64,000 bases of DNA from Polychytrium aggregatum (Eukaryota > Chytridiomycota > Chytridiomycetes > Polychytriales). Location: contig NW_026516243.1 of the NCBI RefSeq assembly GCF_025602895.1, positions 62,001 to 126,000 of the forward strand, written 5' to 3'. Below, piece by piece: positions 12,519 through 26,120 of this stretch; position 1 is the stretch's first letter; every line of letters begins with the position of its first letter. The position numbers were made by a program, and so were the translations under genes. The notes below the pieces were generated by a model. The model was not told the DNA's origin. It searched no databases and saw only the letters and a list, made by a program, of their open reading frames with translations.

Positions 12519-15500
12519 TCAACTCTTGGCAATGTTTCGCCTCAGGTATTCAAAGTATTTCGAGATCTCGATCACAAAGATATCATACTGCTGGACTTCA
12601 AGGCGCGAGTCGGCGCCGTGGTCGTCGCAGAACCAGTACTGGTCGACTTCGGGGTGCTGCTTGCGGTACTCTTGCAGCTGCATAAAGCCCTGGCGGCACA
12701 GCTGGATGCGGTACGGATCGACATAGGTTTTGGAGCCGGTGGCCCGGGCGTCGCCTCCAGAGTCGGATCGTCCCGCGTCCAGAGTATGGGCCGCATCGCC
12801 AGTATCGGCCGCCGAGCCCGTAGTGCTGCCTCCCGGAAGCATCTCGGCCTCGGACTTGCGGCTGGCAAACCAGACATAGCGGCAGGCCGGGAACGCAAAT
12901 CCAACCTCGCGTGCCTGGGCCTCATCCTGCAGAAACTGCTTGATCATGCGGTAGATCAGCGGGATCATGATGCCTCCCGGGTCGTCGTGGCGCCGGTCGA
13001 TGCGGTGGGTCAGCTGGAAGGTGCCCTCGAGCTGGCGCCAGGTGCCCGTGCAAAAGGCCCCGATGGTCTTCTCGGGAGGCTTTGCCGGCAGAGGATGGCC
13101 CCGCTTGCTGGAGGGTCCGCCGTCAGACTCGCGCAGGGCTTTCTCGGCACGGTAGCGCTGCTTTCTGTTCTTGTACTTGGAGATCAGCCCCAGAGTCAGG
13201 AAGGACTTGCGGTTGATCTGATGGGTGGTCAGCAGCAGCACAATCTCGTTGCTCCAGATGCGTTCGAGCTGCTGCGAGATCTTGCGGAAGGTCGAGTACT
13301 CGTCAAAGTGCTCCATGACCTTGGGCTGGGCCACTTTGGCCATCATCAGCTCCAGCCAAATGTCCTTGAGCTTCTTGAGGAGCAGGTTCAGCTCGGGATG
13401 CGAGAGCTTGGCCAGGTCCCAGTTGAGCCATTGGGTCGCATTGATGGGCTCGTCTCGCCGGGCGGCCACCGACGCAACCAACGGCAGGCTGCAGGTGGTG
13501 TATTCGATCCACTGGACTGGTCCGACTCGGTCATGCGAGAGGCAGCAAGTCCGGCGATGGCTGGCAAACAGCTCCTTGGGGCGCCATTTGCCCGTTCGCC
13601 AGTATCCGCCGCCACCGCAGTTGGTGCAGAATTGGTATTTCGCGTCGCAATGACTGCAAACCACCTGTGGCAATGGCCAAGTGTTGAATGTATCGCGGAG
13701 AGGAGCCAGACGGCATCGAGCAGATCAAACAGCACTGATTAGACAAGGTACAGCACCCAAGTGTCGCAACCATCACAATCATCACAACCATCACAGCCAT
13801 CACAACCATCACAATCATCACAACCATTACAGCCATCACAACCAGCACAATCATCACAACCATCACAACCATCACAACCAGCACAACCGTCGCCACCGCA
13901 TTACCTCGATGCCGAATCCATTGCTGTGCGAGTGGATCCGCATATTGAGCGCCGCCTTGGCAAACCCGATCGGCTGTTTGCACACATTGCATTTCAACAG
14001 CTCGAACCCCGGCGGCAGACCCGCGCCGGCTCGGGCGGAATGCGTTTCGGCCGGCGACTCGAGCTTGATGTGCTCTCGCCGAGGTGTCTCTGTTGGTATA
14101 TTGCTCTCGGCCGCCATCGCCACCGCTGCTGCCGCTGCTGTTGCTGCTGCTGCGACCGAGCCTGGGATCGGGACACCTAGCGAGAGCACAAGGGTTGGGT
14201 CGGGAGGACCTCGGGCCATCGCCGCCTCCAGTCGTGCGATGCGCTGTTCTTCGCATGCCTGGCACACAAACTGGACAATGAACGGCCGTGGCACGTTGAT
14301 CGTCTTGCGAGAGCCCCCCAGGAATGTGATGCAGGCCTTGGTATCTTGGCAGGAGAGACAGACCAGCGACTCGACCGGATGCGTGGCAGCGGTGTCGGGC
14401 TCCGACGCAACCAGCGCTCCTGGCCCTGGCGAGAGCGCGTCCGGCGAGAGCCCCTGCGGCGGTGCAGACGCACAAGTAAGTTATCGTGGGAACGCACTCG
14501 GCCAGCCGATTCCATGCTGCCGACGACTTGCAAACGCCAGACGCCATCCACTGGACAGTCTCCTGCTCGAAGCCGACCACACTTCACAGACTGCACGGAC
14601 TGCACTCGGACACGTTCTCGTGAGAGATGACCGACTCCATCCCCGCCCCTCAGGTTTAAATCACAGCCGGGCTGCATCGCCGCCTGTCTTGACCTCGCCG
14701 ACTGGTACCCTCCGCCAGTCGGCATGAACCACATGCCGAAATATCCTGTGCCTGCCGTCCTACACTACCCCAATCGCATGCCCGATACTGATGACAGTGC
14801 TCTGCTGTGACTCCTGCCCCCGTCATGCCTTTCTGCCCGCATCGTTCCCCGCTCCGACCACACAGACCCATCCCCACACACACTCGCACTTACTTGGTCC
14901 TCGTAACCGACAGGGCTGGGGTGATCGGCGACGGGCTGGCCCAGCGACGAGCGCTCAGCGACCGAATACCACGGCCACGGCGCGACCGGAGAGCCGGTTA
15001 GCGCATCGAGCGACTGGGCAGGCGCGGGCGGGAGCTGCTGATGGACGAGGTGAGCCTGAGCCGCCGTCGGGCCTGGCGATCCGTGGCGAGTGGACGGCAG
15101 CAGCGGCGGCGGCCATGGCGTCCCATGGAGCGGCCTCGTATCTGACCCCGAGGGCAACACCAACTCGACGGCTTTGTTGTCCACTGGCAGGGGCATGTGA
15201 TGGCTTGGACCGTGGGACCCTTGTGGCGGGGTCTGCTCGGCAAGGTGGTCACGGCGGTGGTCCTGATTGACGGCGGTGGTTCCCATGTCCCGCGGTGAGG
15301 GCACGAGAGTCGGCCGCCGGTTTGCCGTTTCCGAGGCCACGGTTGAGAAGGGGAGGGGAGGCAGCAATAAGCAGATCCCAGACAACAACGACACAAAAAA
15401 AGGAAAGAGAAACAAGGGTTGGTTAGGCGGATGGACAGCGGTGAACGGCACAGACCCTCAAATGCCAAGATGGCGAGTGCCAGAACAGCGAAGCGCTGGC

Positions 15501-16970
15501 ACGACCCCCCTCCCTACAAAGCAAACAAGCCCCTTCGCCAGGACGAAAGGACGAAAGGACAAATCCAACGAGCGATACAGCCGGGTGCTGGTTGTCGCCA
15601 TGAGTAACTCTTACCCAGTATGACGGTGTGTCTGGACGGACAGACTCCTGCCACCGCAGACCCGGGGAGGCCAGACCCAGAGGCACCGGCGGAAGCAGCT
15701 GCGGCTGGGGCTGCAGTGTGTGGAGATGCTGGTGCTGGTGCTGGTGCTGGTGCTGGTGCGGCCGAGGCAGTGCCGGATAATGATACTGAGACTGTGTTTG
15801 GGATTGGGGGTGAGGCTCCAGTTGCGGTTGCGGTTGCGGTTGCGGTTGTGATCGCGATTGCGGTTGCGGTTGCAGTTGGAAGGGTAACTGCGGCTGCAGC
15901 TGCGGCTGAGGTTGTGGCTGAGGTTGTGGCAGTAAAACGGAAGAGGATTGCAGTGGCGGAAGCAACAGCGAGTACTGCTGAAGAGGTGGGACCGGCGAAT
16001 TGGACGGAACAGACCCTGATTCGCGGCTGACGAGAGCTTCGCTGCCCGGACCGAGACTGAGCGATCGATAGTTTTGCCCAATCGACATGGTCTCGGGATA
16101 GCCGTAGCCCGGGCTGCTGGCAAAGTTGCGGTCGAGGGCAGGGTGCGGATGGTCCTGGGAACGAAATGAGGCGGTCGATGGCTTGTCTAGTCCTGGGTCG
16201 TGGTCTGAGCCTGGCTTGGATGCATACGCTGGGCCGGCGACCCACACAGACCCAGAGCCGAGGGTCGAGGAAGGATCCAGCGACTCTGATTCGTAGCTGC
16301 CCCTGACGGAACCAGCCAGTGCCGGCTGCAGATACGACGGTGGCGAATACGGCCACAGCGAAGAATTCCAGTTCAAAAGTTGGGCCTGAGAAAGCTCGAG
16401 CGGGCCGCCGGGCGGGGGCTGAACGAGTGCCTGGGCGGGATGGGCATGGTCCGGGTACTGAATGGATCCCAAATCGAGGGCGGGCTGGTACTGAGCCGAC
16501 ATCCTGCTCCGATCCCTCGAATAGCCAAGGCGATCGACTTGGCCGCGGAGAAGGAACGACGGGCTCGCCAGGGTGTCCAGCGACGAATCGGGCGTCACAA
16601 AGGTATTGACGGGCGCCGGACCGGCAAGGACGGAATTGCTGGAGACTGTGGCGTCGGGGGTGTATGCACCGTGCGAATACTCGGGTCCAAAGAGCGGATG
16701 TCGGTCCATGGGAGGAGCAGTTGGATGGATGCGATGCAGAGACGGCGATGCGTTTGTGGGGTGGTGTGCAGGCGACAGGCCGGTCGGAGCAAACGGGACA
16801 GCATCCCGAGTCGCAGCCAGCGGATAGTGCTGCTGGAACAGCGCAGCACGGCTGCCGTCCTCCCGAGGCAGCGGGTAGTGGGTCTGGCTGCTTACAGATG
16901 AATTCCCCCAGTGAGAGCTGGATGCATCGGCAGGGTCCTCTTCTGGGTGGAATGGAGATGGGTGCTCCAT
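12519..16970 (-). CDS. Gene B: Cys-rich zinc-module protein, tandem family member 2
   Basis: Function unknown. Exons on the minus strand: 16970-15615, 15262-14894, 14453-13905, 13664-12519; 1139 residues plus stop, all phase 0. The first 570 residues are low-complexity, with alternating Gln-Pro and Gln-His runs. Three CxxC pairs (CLSC, CQAC, CNVC) precede the conserved intron. The last exon opens with CSHCDAKYQFCTNC, then GGGG, WRTGKWRPKELF and RRTC. The C-terminal core keeps KVMEHFDEYSTF, FCTGTWRQLEGTF, HRIDRRHDDPGG and YRIQLCRQGF; SRVMEH of the paralogs is PKVMEH here. A poly-Ala run sits between CQAC and CNVC. An in-frame ATG at 17309 would add 113 residues, but a good acceptor with a CTAAT branch site near 17,055 suggests an intron, so 16970 is preferred. 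A further 5' exon is possible. Confidence 0.78.
13768..13889. repeat. 9-bp CATCACAAC satellite in an intron of gene B
   Basis: About thirteen copies of CATCACAAC/CATCACAGC fill roughly half of the intron 13665-13904. On the transcribed strand this reads GTTGTGATG repeats close to the 5' splice site. Confidence 0.9.
15718..15935. repeat. Coding microsatellites for Gln-His and Gln-Pro runs in gene B
   Basis: GCTGGT units (minus CACCAG) encode a Gln-His run, followed by GGTTGCGGTTGC-type units that encode Gln-Pro runs. All stay in frame within exon 1 of gene B. Confidence 0.85.
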
Positions 16971-17976
16971 TGTCGGAGCCGATGCGACGGTGGGAGACGA
17001 GACGGACGCAACGACTGCTGTGCTCTCTCTTGATGGAGGTGTATCCGGGACCTGCAAGCGAGGCAATACATTAGCACATGTGCCGGGAGACAAAAAGTAT
17101 CCGGGCGGTAGATTGGGGAAGGGGGCGTGGACAGCCAGGTGCCAGCGATGGGGGGAGAGTGCCAGCGAACGAGCACCAACAGACAGGCGCCCGCAAATGG
17201 GTGCTGTACGATCGACAGGCTCAGCGAGAGCCGAGATGCGCAGATTGGACGGAGACGAAGACGAGACCGAGTGCAGGCGGGGTGGGTGAATCTGCTGGGC
17301 CTGGGACATGAATTGGTGCGGAAGCGTGGTCGGTGCGAGCGAGGGCGATGGGGGGGGGCGTGGAGGGAAGGGTGCGAACCGGGGACCAGACGCAGCAAGG
17401 GACCAAACCAGAGCGATGGGGGAGGCGGGTACCTATGCGATTGATCTTTGGCGACGATCCGAGACCGGTCCGACAGGGGGTGGAGCCGAAACAGGAACTT
17501 TATAGCAGATGCGACGGAGCAGTCGACCGACAGCCGAATCGCGGGATTAGATGGACAGGCGGCGAATGGACAAGGACGGGCCCGAGGCGAGGAGGCACTA
17601 CCATCGAGCGCTTTTTTGGGGAGAGGGAGGGCGAGCGAGCGAGAGGAGAGCGAGAAAGAAAGCGCCGACAAGCGGGAGGGGCCGAAGAAAAGATCTTCAG
17701 GAATCCGAGCCGGCACGGAGTGCGACATAGTTAACGTTGTTACGCGCAGCAAGGGCGAGTAGGCCCATCCATGGCCTTGCTGCGGGCGGCGACGGGTATA
17801 GCGCGGGCGGCCAATGGCATTGTGCGGCCAATACCGGCTCTGGCTCCGCGACACAGACGCAGCAGCAGCACGAGCGATAGAGATAGAGATAGTGATGGCA
17901 ACGGCGACGGCAACGGCAACAACAGCAGCGATGGCAACAACACGAACAAGGGCAGGAACAACACCAGCATCAACAT

Positions 17977-18029
<53 letters not shown>

Positions 18030-18030
18030 A
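17977..18030. repeat. CAACAG hexamer repeat
   Basis: About nine uninterrupted CAACAG units lie roughly 1 kb upstream of the gene B start codon. They are not part of a supported coding exon. Confidence 0.9.
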
Positions 18031-21000
18031 GCAGCTGTGCAGTATTAAGAGCCGCCGGCAGTAACAACCCTGCAGCACGAACGAGGGCCTTTTGTTGGCC
18101 CTTTCCGCTTTGTCCTGTACCGCCAGCAACAGCACTTGACCACAACAACACTTGACCACAGCGCCAGTACTTAATCACAACAGCACTACTTAATCACAAC
18201 AGCGGTTAATCGCAGTACTAACTGCGACCGAGCGTTCGGCGGTGCACATTCGCTGCTTTCCACCCCGCAGAGGCAATATACACACATCCCTGCCCCCCCC
18301 GTTCTGGCCAAGGCCGGGGTTAATGCCAAGCGACGGTCTCGACATGGCCGTTGTTCGCACACCCGTCTCGGCGCAAAGCTTTCACCCCCTCGGTCTCCCC
18401 TCGGTCTCCCCTCGGTCTCCCCCTCCCACGCACGATCCCACGCACCAGCCCATGCCGCCCATCCAAACCCATGTGCCGTCCTGGGTTCTCGCTCGCAGAG
18501 CCGCTCGACCCGGCTGCATCGCCCGGCCGCTGCCCCGACGACGGGCGCAATCGGCGCCCAGCTTTCCTCCCCACGGCTGCTTCGGCGGTGCTGGGCCGAT
18601 CCATCTTGGCCACGCAGCCCTCCCCCCCGGCAGGCAAGGCCCCGCGAGAACCGCGTGAGCCCAGGGCCGAGGCTTTGTCTCGGCCTATATTGCGTCTTGT
18701 GCGCCCCGTGCAATCTCGGCAGGACCAGTTCGATTGGTACGCCCTTGCATTTTGTTTGCGCTTTCCTCTTTTTTCGGGTCCTTGCCTCGTCGCAGCCCGC
18801 AAGGGCCGCCGCCGTCACCAATCAGCGGCTGCAGGCGGCTGCCTCCTGAGCCGGGGGGCGTAACGCACACAGCCAAGGCAACCAGCCGAGTGTGTCCTTT
18901 CCTGGCAGTCTCGGCCTGGGAGAGCACTCGACTGCCCATCGGAGAGCACCCGGCTGCGCCTGGAGTGCACCGACTGATACAGCTCGCATGGAGCGCACTC
19001 CCTGGGCCTGGATACAGCAAGCATGAGCCCTGCTCCCCCCCCCAGGCCGTCCAGGGCCTCGGATCCGACCCACTCGCAAACTGCCGCTGCCGTGGCCGGC
19101 GACCTCAGCACCCAGCATGCGCGCCTGCAGGCCGTCCTCTACAACCTTGCTGGCGGATTTCAGTGTCTGTGGCTGCGGGTGGGAGCGCTGCGTCTGCTGT
19201 CGCCCTTGTGCATTTCCTCGGCGCTCGCCCAGCAATCCAGCCAGCTCGGGTGTGCTCGCCCACGCCCAAGAGCCACCCTCTGTTCAGCCCTGAGCCTCCG
19301 CCTCGCCTCGCCTCGTCTCGCCAAAAGTGCTCACCCTTGCACAGCACAACACCGTGTCTGGTCGGGCTTGCCCTGGGCCCGTCTGCTGAACCGGCACTGG
19401 CCGTTGTTTCCCACGTTCGTCGTCGACTGGATAGCCTAAATCGCAGCCAAGGCGGCCTTCTTGGCTGAATGGCATTAACAGCCGGCCGCACACCTTGCTG
19501 CTCTCCAACCCGGCCGCAAGAACCACTCGTGGTAGACCGCCCGCGAGCAACAAGCCGCACGACGGGAATATGCTGGGTCTGGTAGGCACAAGGCGGGGAG
19601 CCTCGGCGCGATTCGGCCGTGGACCAGCACGGGTCCGACAAGGTCATGGCGGGCGGTGGGGCGAGCGGGCGCAATGCGATGCAAGTCTGCCATGCGATGC
19701 GATGCAAGTCTGCCATGCGATGCGATGCGATGCAGTCATGGACAATCCTGTCACATACCGATCGACATCTTGCAGATAACGAACGGACACACTCCCCGTA
19801 GCCCTCCCGATAATGAACTGGATCCCAATGCACCTTGGTCGGGATCATGTCGCAGCCGTGACGAGCACCAGCTTGTTGTCCAGTCCCATTCCATTGCGGC
19901 ATGCGACCAAAGTGCCACTGCCTCCGTGGCTGGCTTCTCTGCAAGCTTATCTGTCAGTCGTCTCCATCTCAAGCCGCTCGTTTGTCCTGCCGGCAACTCT
20001 GTTACTGCCATTCCCATCGCCTTCAGAGTTCAGCCAGTGCCTCATCGGTCACCCTCCTGCTCCTCCTCCTCCTCCTCCTCCAGACGCCACTCGGTGGATC
20101 CAAGATGGTGTCATTGCCCAGCCCGAGCCGGTGCCACTGCCCCAATTCAAGCGAGGCGCCGCGGTGCCGTTTCGAACAAAGTGCCACCCTTCTCCGTCCA
20201 TGCGAAACCACTCGGGCTGTTTCATCTCACTTCAGCACATTTCCGGCTACCCTTATCTCTAGCTCTTTGCCGCTGGTTGTTGGACACAGCCAAATGCCCA
20301 TCACCAGGGCTTCAGCTTCGTCTCCTCCTCATCCCCCCCCAAAAAAAAGAGTGTCCTTGGGACAAGGCATCGCTCTCGCGACCAAGCAAACAAAACGACA
20401 CATGCGCATCTCCCTTCCTTCGGCCGCATGGGCGAGGGCACACATCCGCCGAGAATCGTCCATGTCCATGTCCATCTGATGTCCATTCAGCACACACACC
20501 CCCTTGCGACAAGACGCTGGTCGTCGCGAACCATTGGTGGTGCTCGACATGTTTGCGTCGGGTTTCCTTTCTCCCCCCACGACGCCCGCGCTGCTATCCT
20601 TTCGGCTTCCTGGCGAGATACCGCTCCACACTGACGAAATGGGCTCTCGATACTCTCGCAGCGAGGTGCACATCGTCGTGGCTTCTGGTAGAGGCTCTTC
20701 GGGCTCTCGTCTCCCTCCTCTTCCTCCCCCCACACCAGATCTGCCCATGCGCATTTCGGGTGGGCAAGTGTCTGCTGGCCTCGTATGATCTCCGCGGCTT
20801 TGTGCTGGGTGGGCTTCGTCCCACACTCACCTTCGCCAGGAGCTGGTCCATGACCATTGTTGCTTCGGTCACATAGGCGTCGCCGCTTTCCGGTTTTGCT
20901 TCTCCTCCTCCTCCTCAAAACCCTCTTTCTCGCCATCGCACCCGCGATCGTTGTCGCCGGGATTGCGTGTGCCCCTCCTGCTCAGCGTCGTCTCTCGGTC

Positions 21001-22325
21001 CGGTCTCGCAGAGGCACACCGGATCAGTCCGCCTCCTCCTTCTCGTACCCGCTCCCGTGTGGCGGCCACTGGCCACACTCCACCGCCGTCGGCTTCTGAT
21101 CGGCCAATGCTCAGACAAAGCTCAGACAAAGCTCTCCTCCTCCGTCCATCTCTGCGATCCACCCGCCCGCCTCCGAGCACATTGCGTGCACATCATGTCA
21201 GCTGTGCACCACTTCCTCGTTCGTTTGTAAAGGTGGCATGTGCTGAGGCATAGGGCACTCACCCGCCCACCTTTATTTTCCTTTCCTGTCCTTTGGGTGA
21301 TGAGGATCCCTCCCTTCCTCGGCTCGAGCACTGAACCAAACTACATTCTGTGTCGCCTTTCCCACAGACGTTTCATGACAGGGGGTGGCTCGATCGATGG
21401 GACCTGGCGAGGCGAGGAGGCCAGCGGTCGGGCGGTGCCGGAAGAATTGCAAAACTATGTACATGTGCGTTGCTCCTGCCGTCCAGCCCCACTGGTTGTC
21501 CACGAAACCCGCACGTCTGCTTGCACAAAGAGCCGGCTTATCCCTTGGCAAGGCCCAATTCACACGGTCCAGGGCGCTTGCGACCATGGGTCCCGCGGGA
21601 GAGGGTGCAGGCGAGGGCGAGAGACGCGGGGTGGGCTGGAGCCTGCCTCGTCTCGCTGCCGACGACATGGCCGTCTCGCCCACCCCGCTCCCAGGCCCTC
21701 TTGCAGGGCCCGGAGGGACGCCAAATGAGAAAGACTGCCATGGGTTCGTCGCTGCCGCGCTGTCGCAGGCACGCCCCGGCCCGGGCAGAGCGGCCGCCAT
21801 TCCTCATCTTGATCGTCACAGCACCCGGTCGGTCGATCGGTGCGGTGTGGTGCGGTGCGGTGCTGCACAGCAATCTGCCTTGGGTGCTTGTGCTTGCGCC
21901 GGAGGATCGTGCTTGGTCCATTGCAGGTTTTGCATATCCACGGTATGTCTCGCACGTCCATCGTATGCAGAGGCATTCTTCCAGACGAGTATAGATCGAC
22001 GGATCCTGTCGAGCCATTGGCGATGTCGGCTGTCTGCTCGGGTTGCTGCTTTGGCTGTCCCATCCGACCAGTCGCGATCCCATTCAGCTGTTGGTTTTTG
22101 CCTTTGGGCCGCCGGCCATATTCCCACGCCCCTTCTTGATCAGTTTGCGGCCACTCGGTGTCCTGGCTTGTGCCGTGTCTTAATGCAGTCGTGGTCTCGA
22201 CAGGTGCGACCAACTAGGCTCAGCTCAGCTCGGCCCAGCTCGGACCGGGGCCGAGTCGGCTCAGCATGCGGATGCGACGAACCGACCAACATGGGCTATG
22301 GGATCCTGTCCCTGCTCACCCGGCC

Positions 22326-22385
22326 AGCCAGTCAGTCAGTCAGCCAGTCGGTCAGTCAGTCGGCCAGTCGGTCTGCCTGTCCTCG
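22326..22385. repeat. AGTC/GGTC-type tetranucleotide repeat
   Basis: Degenerate CAGTCAGTCAGCCAGTCGGT units about 0.5 kb downstream of the gene C stop codon. Confidence 0.8.
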
Positions 22386-22865
22386 CTCAGTAAGTCGGTC
22401 TTGACGCTGTCCTTCTTGGACGACCCAGCTGAGTTGGGTGGGCGCTGATGAGATAGATTGGGCTGAGCTCCTCCTTGGCCGTGTGCGACGCATCCACCCC
22501 TCCCGATTGGTGTTGTGCGGACGATACCCGAGGGAGGAGGGGCCCAGGTCGATCCCGGGCTGATATGGAGTGGGCCGGACTGCATTGGTTGCGCTGGTTG
22601 CTGGCCTTATCGGTGGCAGTTGGATCGCTCCGATGAGACACTGTTATCGTTGGGTGGGTTCTCATCTTGGATTCAGCCGTTCTTGCCGCCGGTGGAGAGC
22701 GAGGGAGAGGAGGGGGGCGAGGAGAGAGAGAGAGAGAGAGAGAGGCGCGATTGGAACTCCTCGGAATCCAACCGAGCATGTTGAGATGATGGAGTCGGGA
22801 GTTGCGAGCCGGGGAGACCTCTCAGTGCCAAGAGGGAGGAGCCGCAGACTCACCGCACCCATCCT

Positions 22866-25800
22866 TCACACCATCATCGACACAGCCGAGTCCAGATAGT
22901 CCACAAACTTTGCAATCTCGACCACAAAGATGTCAAAGTTGTGAAGCACCTCAGGTGGATAGCTGTCGTCTTCAAAGGTATAGTCGTCGGCCTCGGGGTG
23001 TCGGAGACGGTATTCTTGTAAGGGCAGAAACCCTTGTCGGCGAAGCTGGATCCGATACGGGTCCACAAAGGTCTTGGCCAGATTGCTTTCGTTCGCGGTG
23101 GGGGGCATGGTGGCATGGGCCGCGGGCGCTCCCGAGGCGATGCGTTGTGGAACGGGCTTCTTGAGCGAGCTTGGGGTGGACCGAGGCAGTTCCGATGGAC
23201 CTTGGCTCTGCCCGGCGTCATCGTTGTCGCTGGCGAGAGCGGCGACGGTGGTGGTGCTGGTGGTGGTGGTGGTGGTAGGTTGGGCAGTGGCTTGCGACGG
23301 CAGACCAGGCACCTCGGGCTCGCTGCATATCGGCTGCATGTCACCCGAATGCTCGGTCGCCACGCCGCTCTGTGCATCGGATTCGGTGTCGTCGCCAAAG
23401 ATGGCCGAGGTCAGATCCGAAGACTTGCGGCTGACAAACCAGGCGTACTTGCACACCGGGAAGATCTTGCCCCCAGCTGCTTCGTGGCGAGCTTGCTCCT
23501 CGTCCCGCATGAACTGCTTCATCATCCGCTGCAGCAGCGGCACCATCATGCCGCCGGGATCCTCGAGTCGCTTGTCGACTCGATGGGTAAGTTGGAAGGT
23601 GCCTTCGGTCTGCCGCCAGTTGCCAGTGCAAAAGCCGCCGATGATCTTGTCGTGCGACTTGCGACCCTTGTTTGCCGCCGACAGACCGACGGCCGATGAC
23701 GAGGACGAGGACGAGGACGGGCCCAGGAGAAGCGACCCGGCCGATGACGACGACGCCAGCGACGACGATGACGACGATGCCATTGCCGACAGAGTCTTCT
23801 CGCGCTGGGCCTTCTCGGCGCGGTACCGCTGCTTGCGCGAGATCAGCTCCGGAATGAAGGCGATCGTCAGATAGCCCTTTTGGTTGTCCTTGCGCTGGGT
23901 CAGCAGCGGCAGGATGTCGCGGATCCACATGGCATCCAGTCGCTCTGTGATCTTCTCGAACGTGGAGAAGGATTCAAAGTGCTCCATCACCCGCGACTGC
24001 CCGAGCCGAAGCAGCCCCACGTCCGTCCAGATGCCATGCATTTGCTCGAGAAGCAACTGTCGCTGCCACTGCATAAAGTCTTGGTCCGACGACAGGCCCG
24101 TGATGGTCTGGCTCTGGACATTGGCAGTGAGTGGCAGCGCCCAGGTGACGTACTCGATCTCGTTGACTTCGCCGATGCGGTCGTGCGGAAGTCGGCAGGT
24201 TCGGCGGGCGTACCCAAACAGCTCGGCCGGTCGCCACTTGCCCGTGCGCCAGTGGCCGCCGCCACCGCAGTTGGAGCAGAACTTGTACTTTGTGGTACAC
24301 GGATCGCACACGAGCTGCCAAAACGGAGAGAGGGTAAGTGCAGGACGGCGGTGTGAGAGGCATGGAGAAAGCAGTGCGCGCTGCCGGGGTGGCGATCGAC
24401 ATGGGCGGCGATGCAGGCAGCAGCTTATCGCCCACCTCGATGCCGACGGCGTTCTTCTTGGATCGCAGGCTTTCTTCCTCGATGGCAACCCGCCCAAACC
24501 CAAAGGCTTTCTTGCACACGTCGCAGGTAAAGTACTGGTCTTGGTCATGTTCGTATTTACGCTTCCGCTTCGAGGCGCCGATCAGCCGCGAGGCGAGCGG
24601 CTGCCCAGACCTGTCTGGGTCGTCGAGCCCATGGTCTTGATTCAGATCCTGCGGGACTGCTTGGCTGGGCGCTGTTCCGTTGCTTGCTTGATGGCACGAC
24701 ACACAGTCGAACTGAGAGATGATGCTGTGCGAAACGAAGGCTCCGGACGCCTTGCCGAACAAGAACGCCTGGCCTTTCTTTTGGTTGCATCCGCGGCAAA
24801 GCAAGGCTTCCTCGAACTTGTTCTTGCGGGGCGCCGACTCGACACCCCCGGGCGGGTCGCTCTTTGTGGACGCCGAACCTGGCACTTCGGCACCGAGGTA
24901 AGCCGCATCGGGCGGAGAGGTTCTCGCGGCATGTGCCAGAGTCGGCCGGACATCGGACTGAGGATCGGAGACTGTGGACGGGTGGGGTGCTGGTGGTCGG
25001 GCAGAGTCGTGGGCGAGGCTCTTGGTCGACCAAGATGGCGGCACTTGCGATATGGCCTGGTTCCGGAGCTGGCTTTGAGAGTGAGGATCCGGGTAGACGT
25101 CGGTCCAGTCGGAGCGAGTACCCGAATACGATGCAGATGTTTGCGGAGGCTGCAGTGCCGAGAAGATGCCGGGGCCGGCCGCTCTCTGAGAAATGAACCA
25201 ACAGATGAATGGACGAACGGATGAATGGATGAACGGGCAGAGGCGTATGTGCAAGACCAAGAAGCAACCTCGATCGCAATTCCCCCGCCTGGCAGCGTTC
25301 TCGGAATCAACTCGGAGCCCAAGAAACACTCCTGCTGTCGACACCGACTTACATGTTGCGACGGAGCCTCGAATGCGTCCCGAGGATCGGCCAGATTAAT
25401 CGGATGCAGCGGCTCTCGTCCCGAGCGAGGTGCAGGGGCGGCATACTGTGCCAGAGTGCTCCAGGATGCCGGAGGAGACGAGTGCAAGCCATCGCCAGCA
25501 GCCGGACCCGAGGGCCGGGCAGCGGCCAGGGTATAAGACGACAGGCCCGGTGGCAGGGCTGACGAGGAAGGGCGCAGGTCCGAGGAGCCATGGTGGTACG
25601 TTTGCTGATACGGAGGCTGGTGCGGCGGCGGATATGGCTCCAGCGAGTACTTTTGCGGGTGCTGGTGGAGCGATGGCGGACGGCCAGAGCCGGATGTTAT
25701 CGGGTCGGCCAGTGGCGGAGGCAGCCGCCTCAGCGTCGAGGATTCGTTTACAGGCAACGGACGATGGGCAAAGGCATCGATCGAGTACGCCGAGAGCGAC

Positions 25801-26120
25801 GAGGCCGGCGCTCGGTCCCGGGCATAGCTGGCCGGGCGTTCGGAGATCCGTGGAGGTGGCAGAAGAGGAGGAAGGGACGAATCGCCGGGTCGGCCAGGGC
25901 CGAAAAAGTCTCGAGCACGGAGAGGCAGCAGCGCGGACGGAGGCGAGTCGCCTGGATAGAAGGCCGGCGGATGCTGGTCGTCTCGCCGGAAGGGCAGCTG
26001 GCCAAAGGACAGAGGATTACTCGGCAGCGGGGCGGCCGGTCGGCGATGCAGATCGTTGGGTACCTCGGCGGGATCGAGCGGGCCGTATGGGTTTTGATAA
26101 GGGTGGTTTGGGATAGACAT
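22866..26120 (-). CDS. Gene C: Cys-rich zinc-module protein, tandem family member 3
   Basis: Function unknown. Exons on the minus strand: 26120-25353, 25185-24436, 24314-22866; 988 residues plus stop, all phase 0. The N-terminus is Pro/Ser/Tyr-rich. CRGC, CVSC and CDVC pairs follow, with basic KRKRKYEHDQ before CDVC. The last exon begins LVCDPCTTKYKFCSNC, then GGGG, WRTGKWRPAELF and RRTC. Family motifs follow: QSRVMEHFESFSTF, YLTIAFIPE, KQRYRAEKA, FCTGNWRQTEGTF, HRVDKRLEDPGG and DPYRIQLRRQGF. Two insertions set it apart: a poly-Ser stretch before the FCTG core, and a Thr-rich linker before the final motif. The 5' splice site of the last intron is GTGGGC. ATG 26120 is chosen; an in-frame upstream ATG at 26210 would add 30 residues of leader-like sequence. 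Confidence 0.8.

Larger units (their letters stand above)
16971..22865. other. 5.9-kb spacer upstream of gene B and downstream of gene C
   Basis: From 16,980 to 17,760 the plus strand is purine-rich (pyrimidine-rich leader toward gene B). A CAACAG repeat and CACAACAG/TTAATCACAACAG words occupy 17,960-18,215. From about 18,240 to 21,330 the plus strand is strikingly C/T-rich, with CTC runs near 20,058. Smaller repeats lie at 19,675-19,740 and 22,326-22,385, and an AG run at 22,720-22,742. Many open frames exist on both strands, but none has recognisable domains or consistent splice logic. Confidence 0.55.

Noticed and set aside
12096-13742. 548-codon plus-strand open frame over the end of gene B
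   Set aside because: It is antisense to the conserved last exon of gene B, whose minus-strand reading matches three paralogs; GC-rich codon bias keeps the opposite strand open.
16971-17309. 113-residue N-terminal extension of gene B from ATG 17309
   Set aside because: Its composition is leader-like and it contains a good branch site and acceptor near 17,055; kept only as an alternative start.
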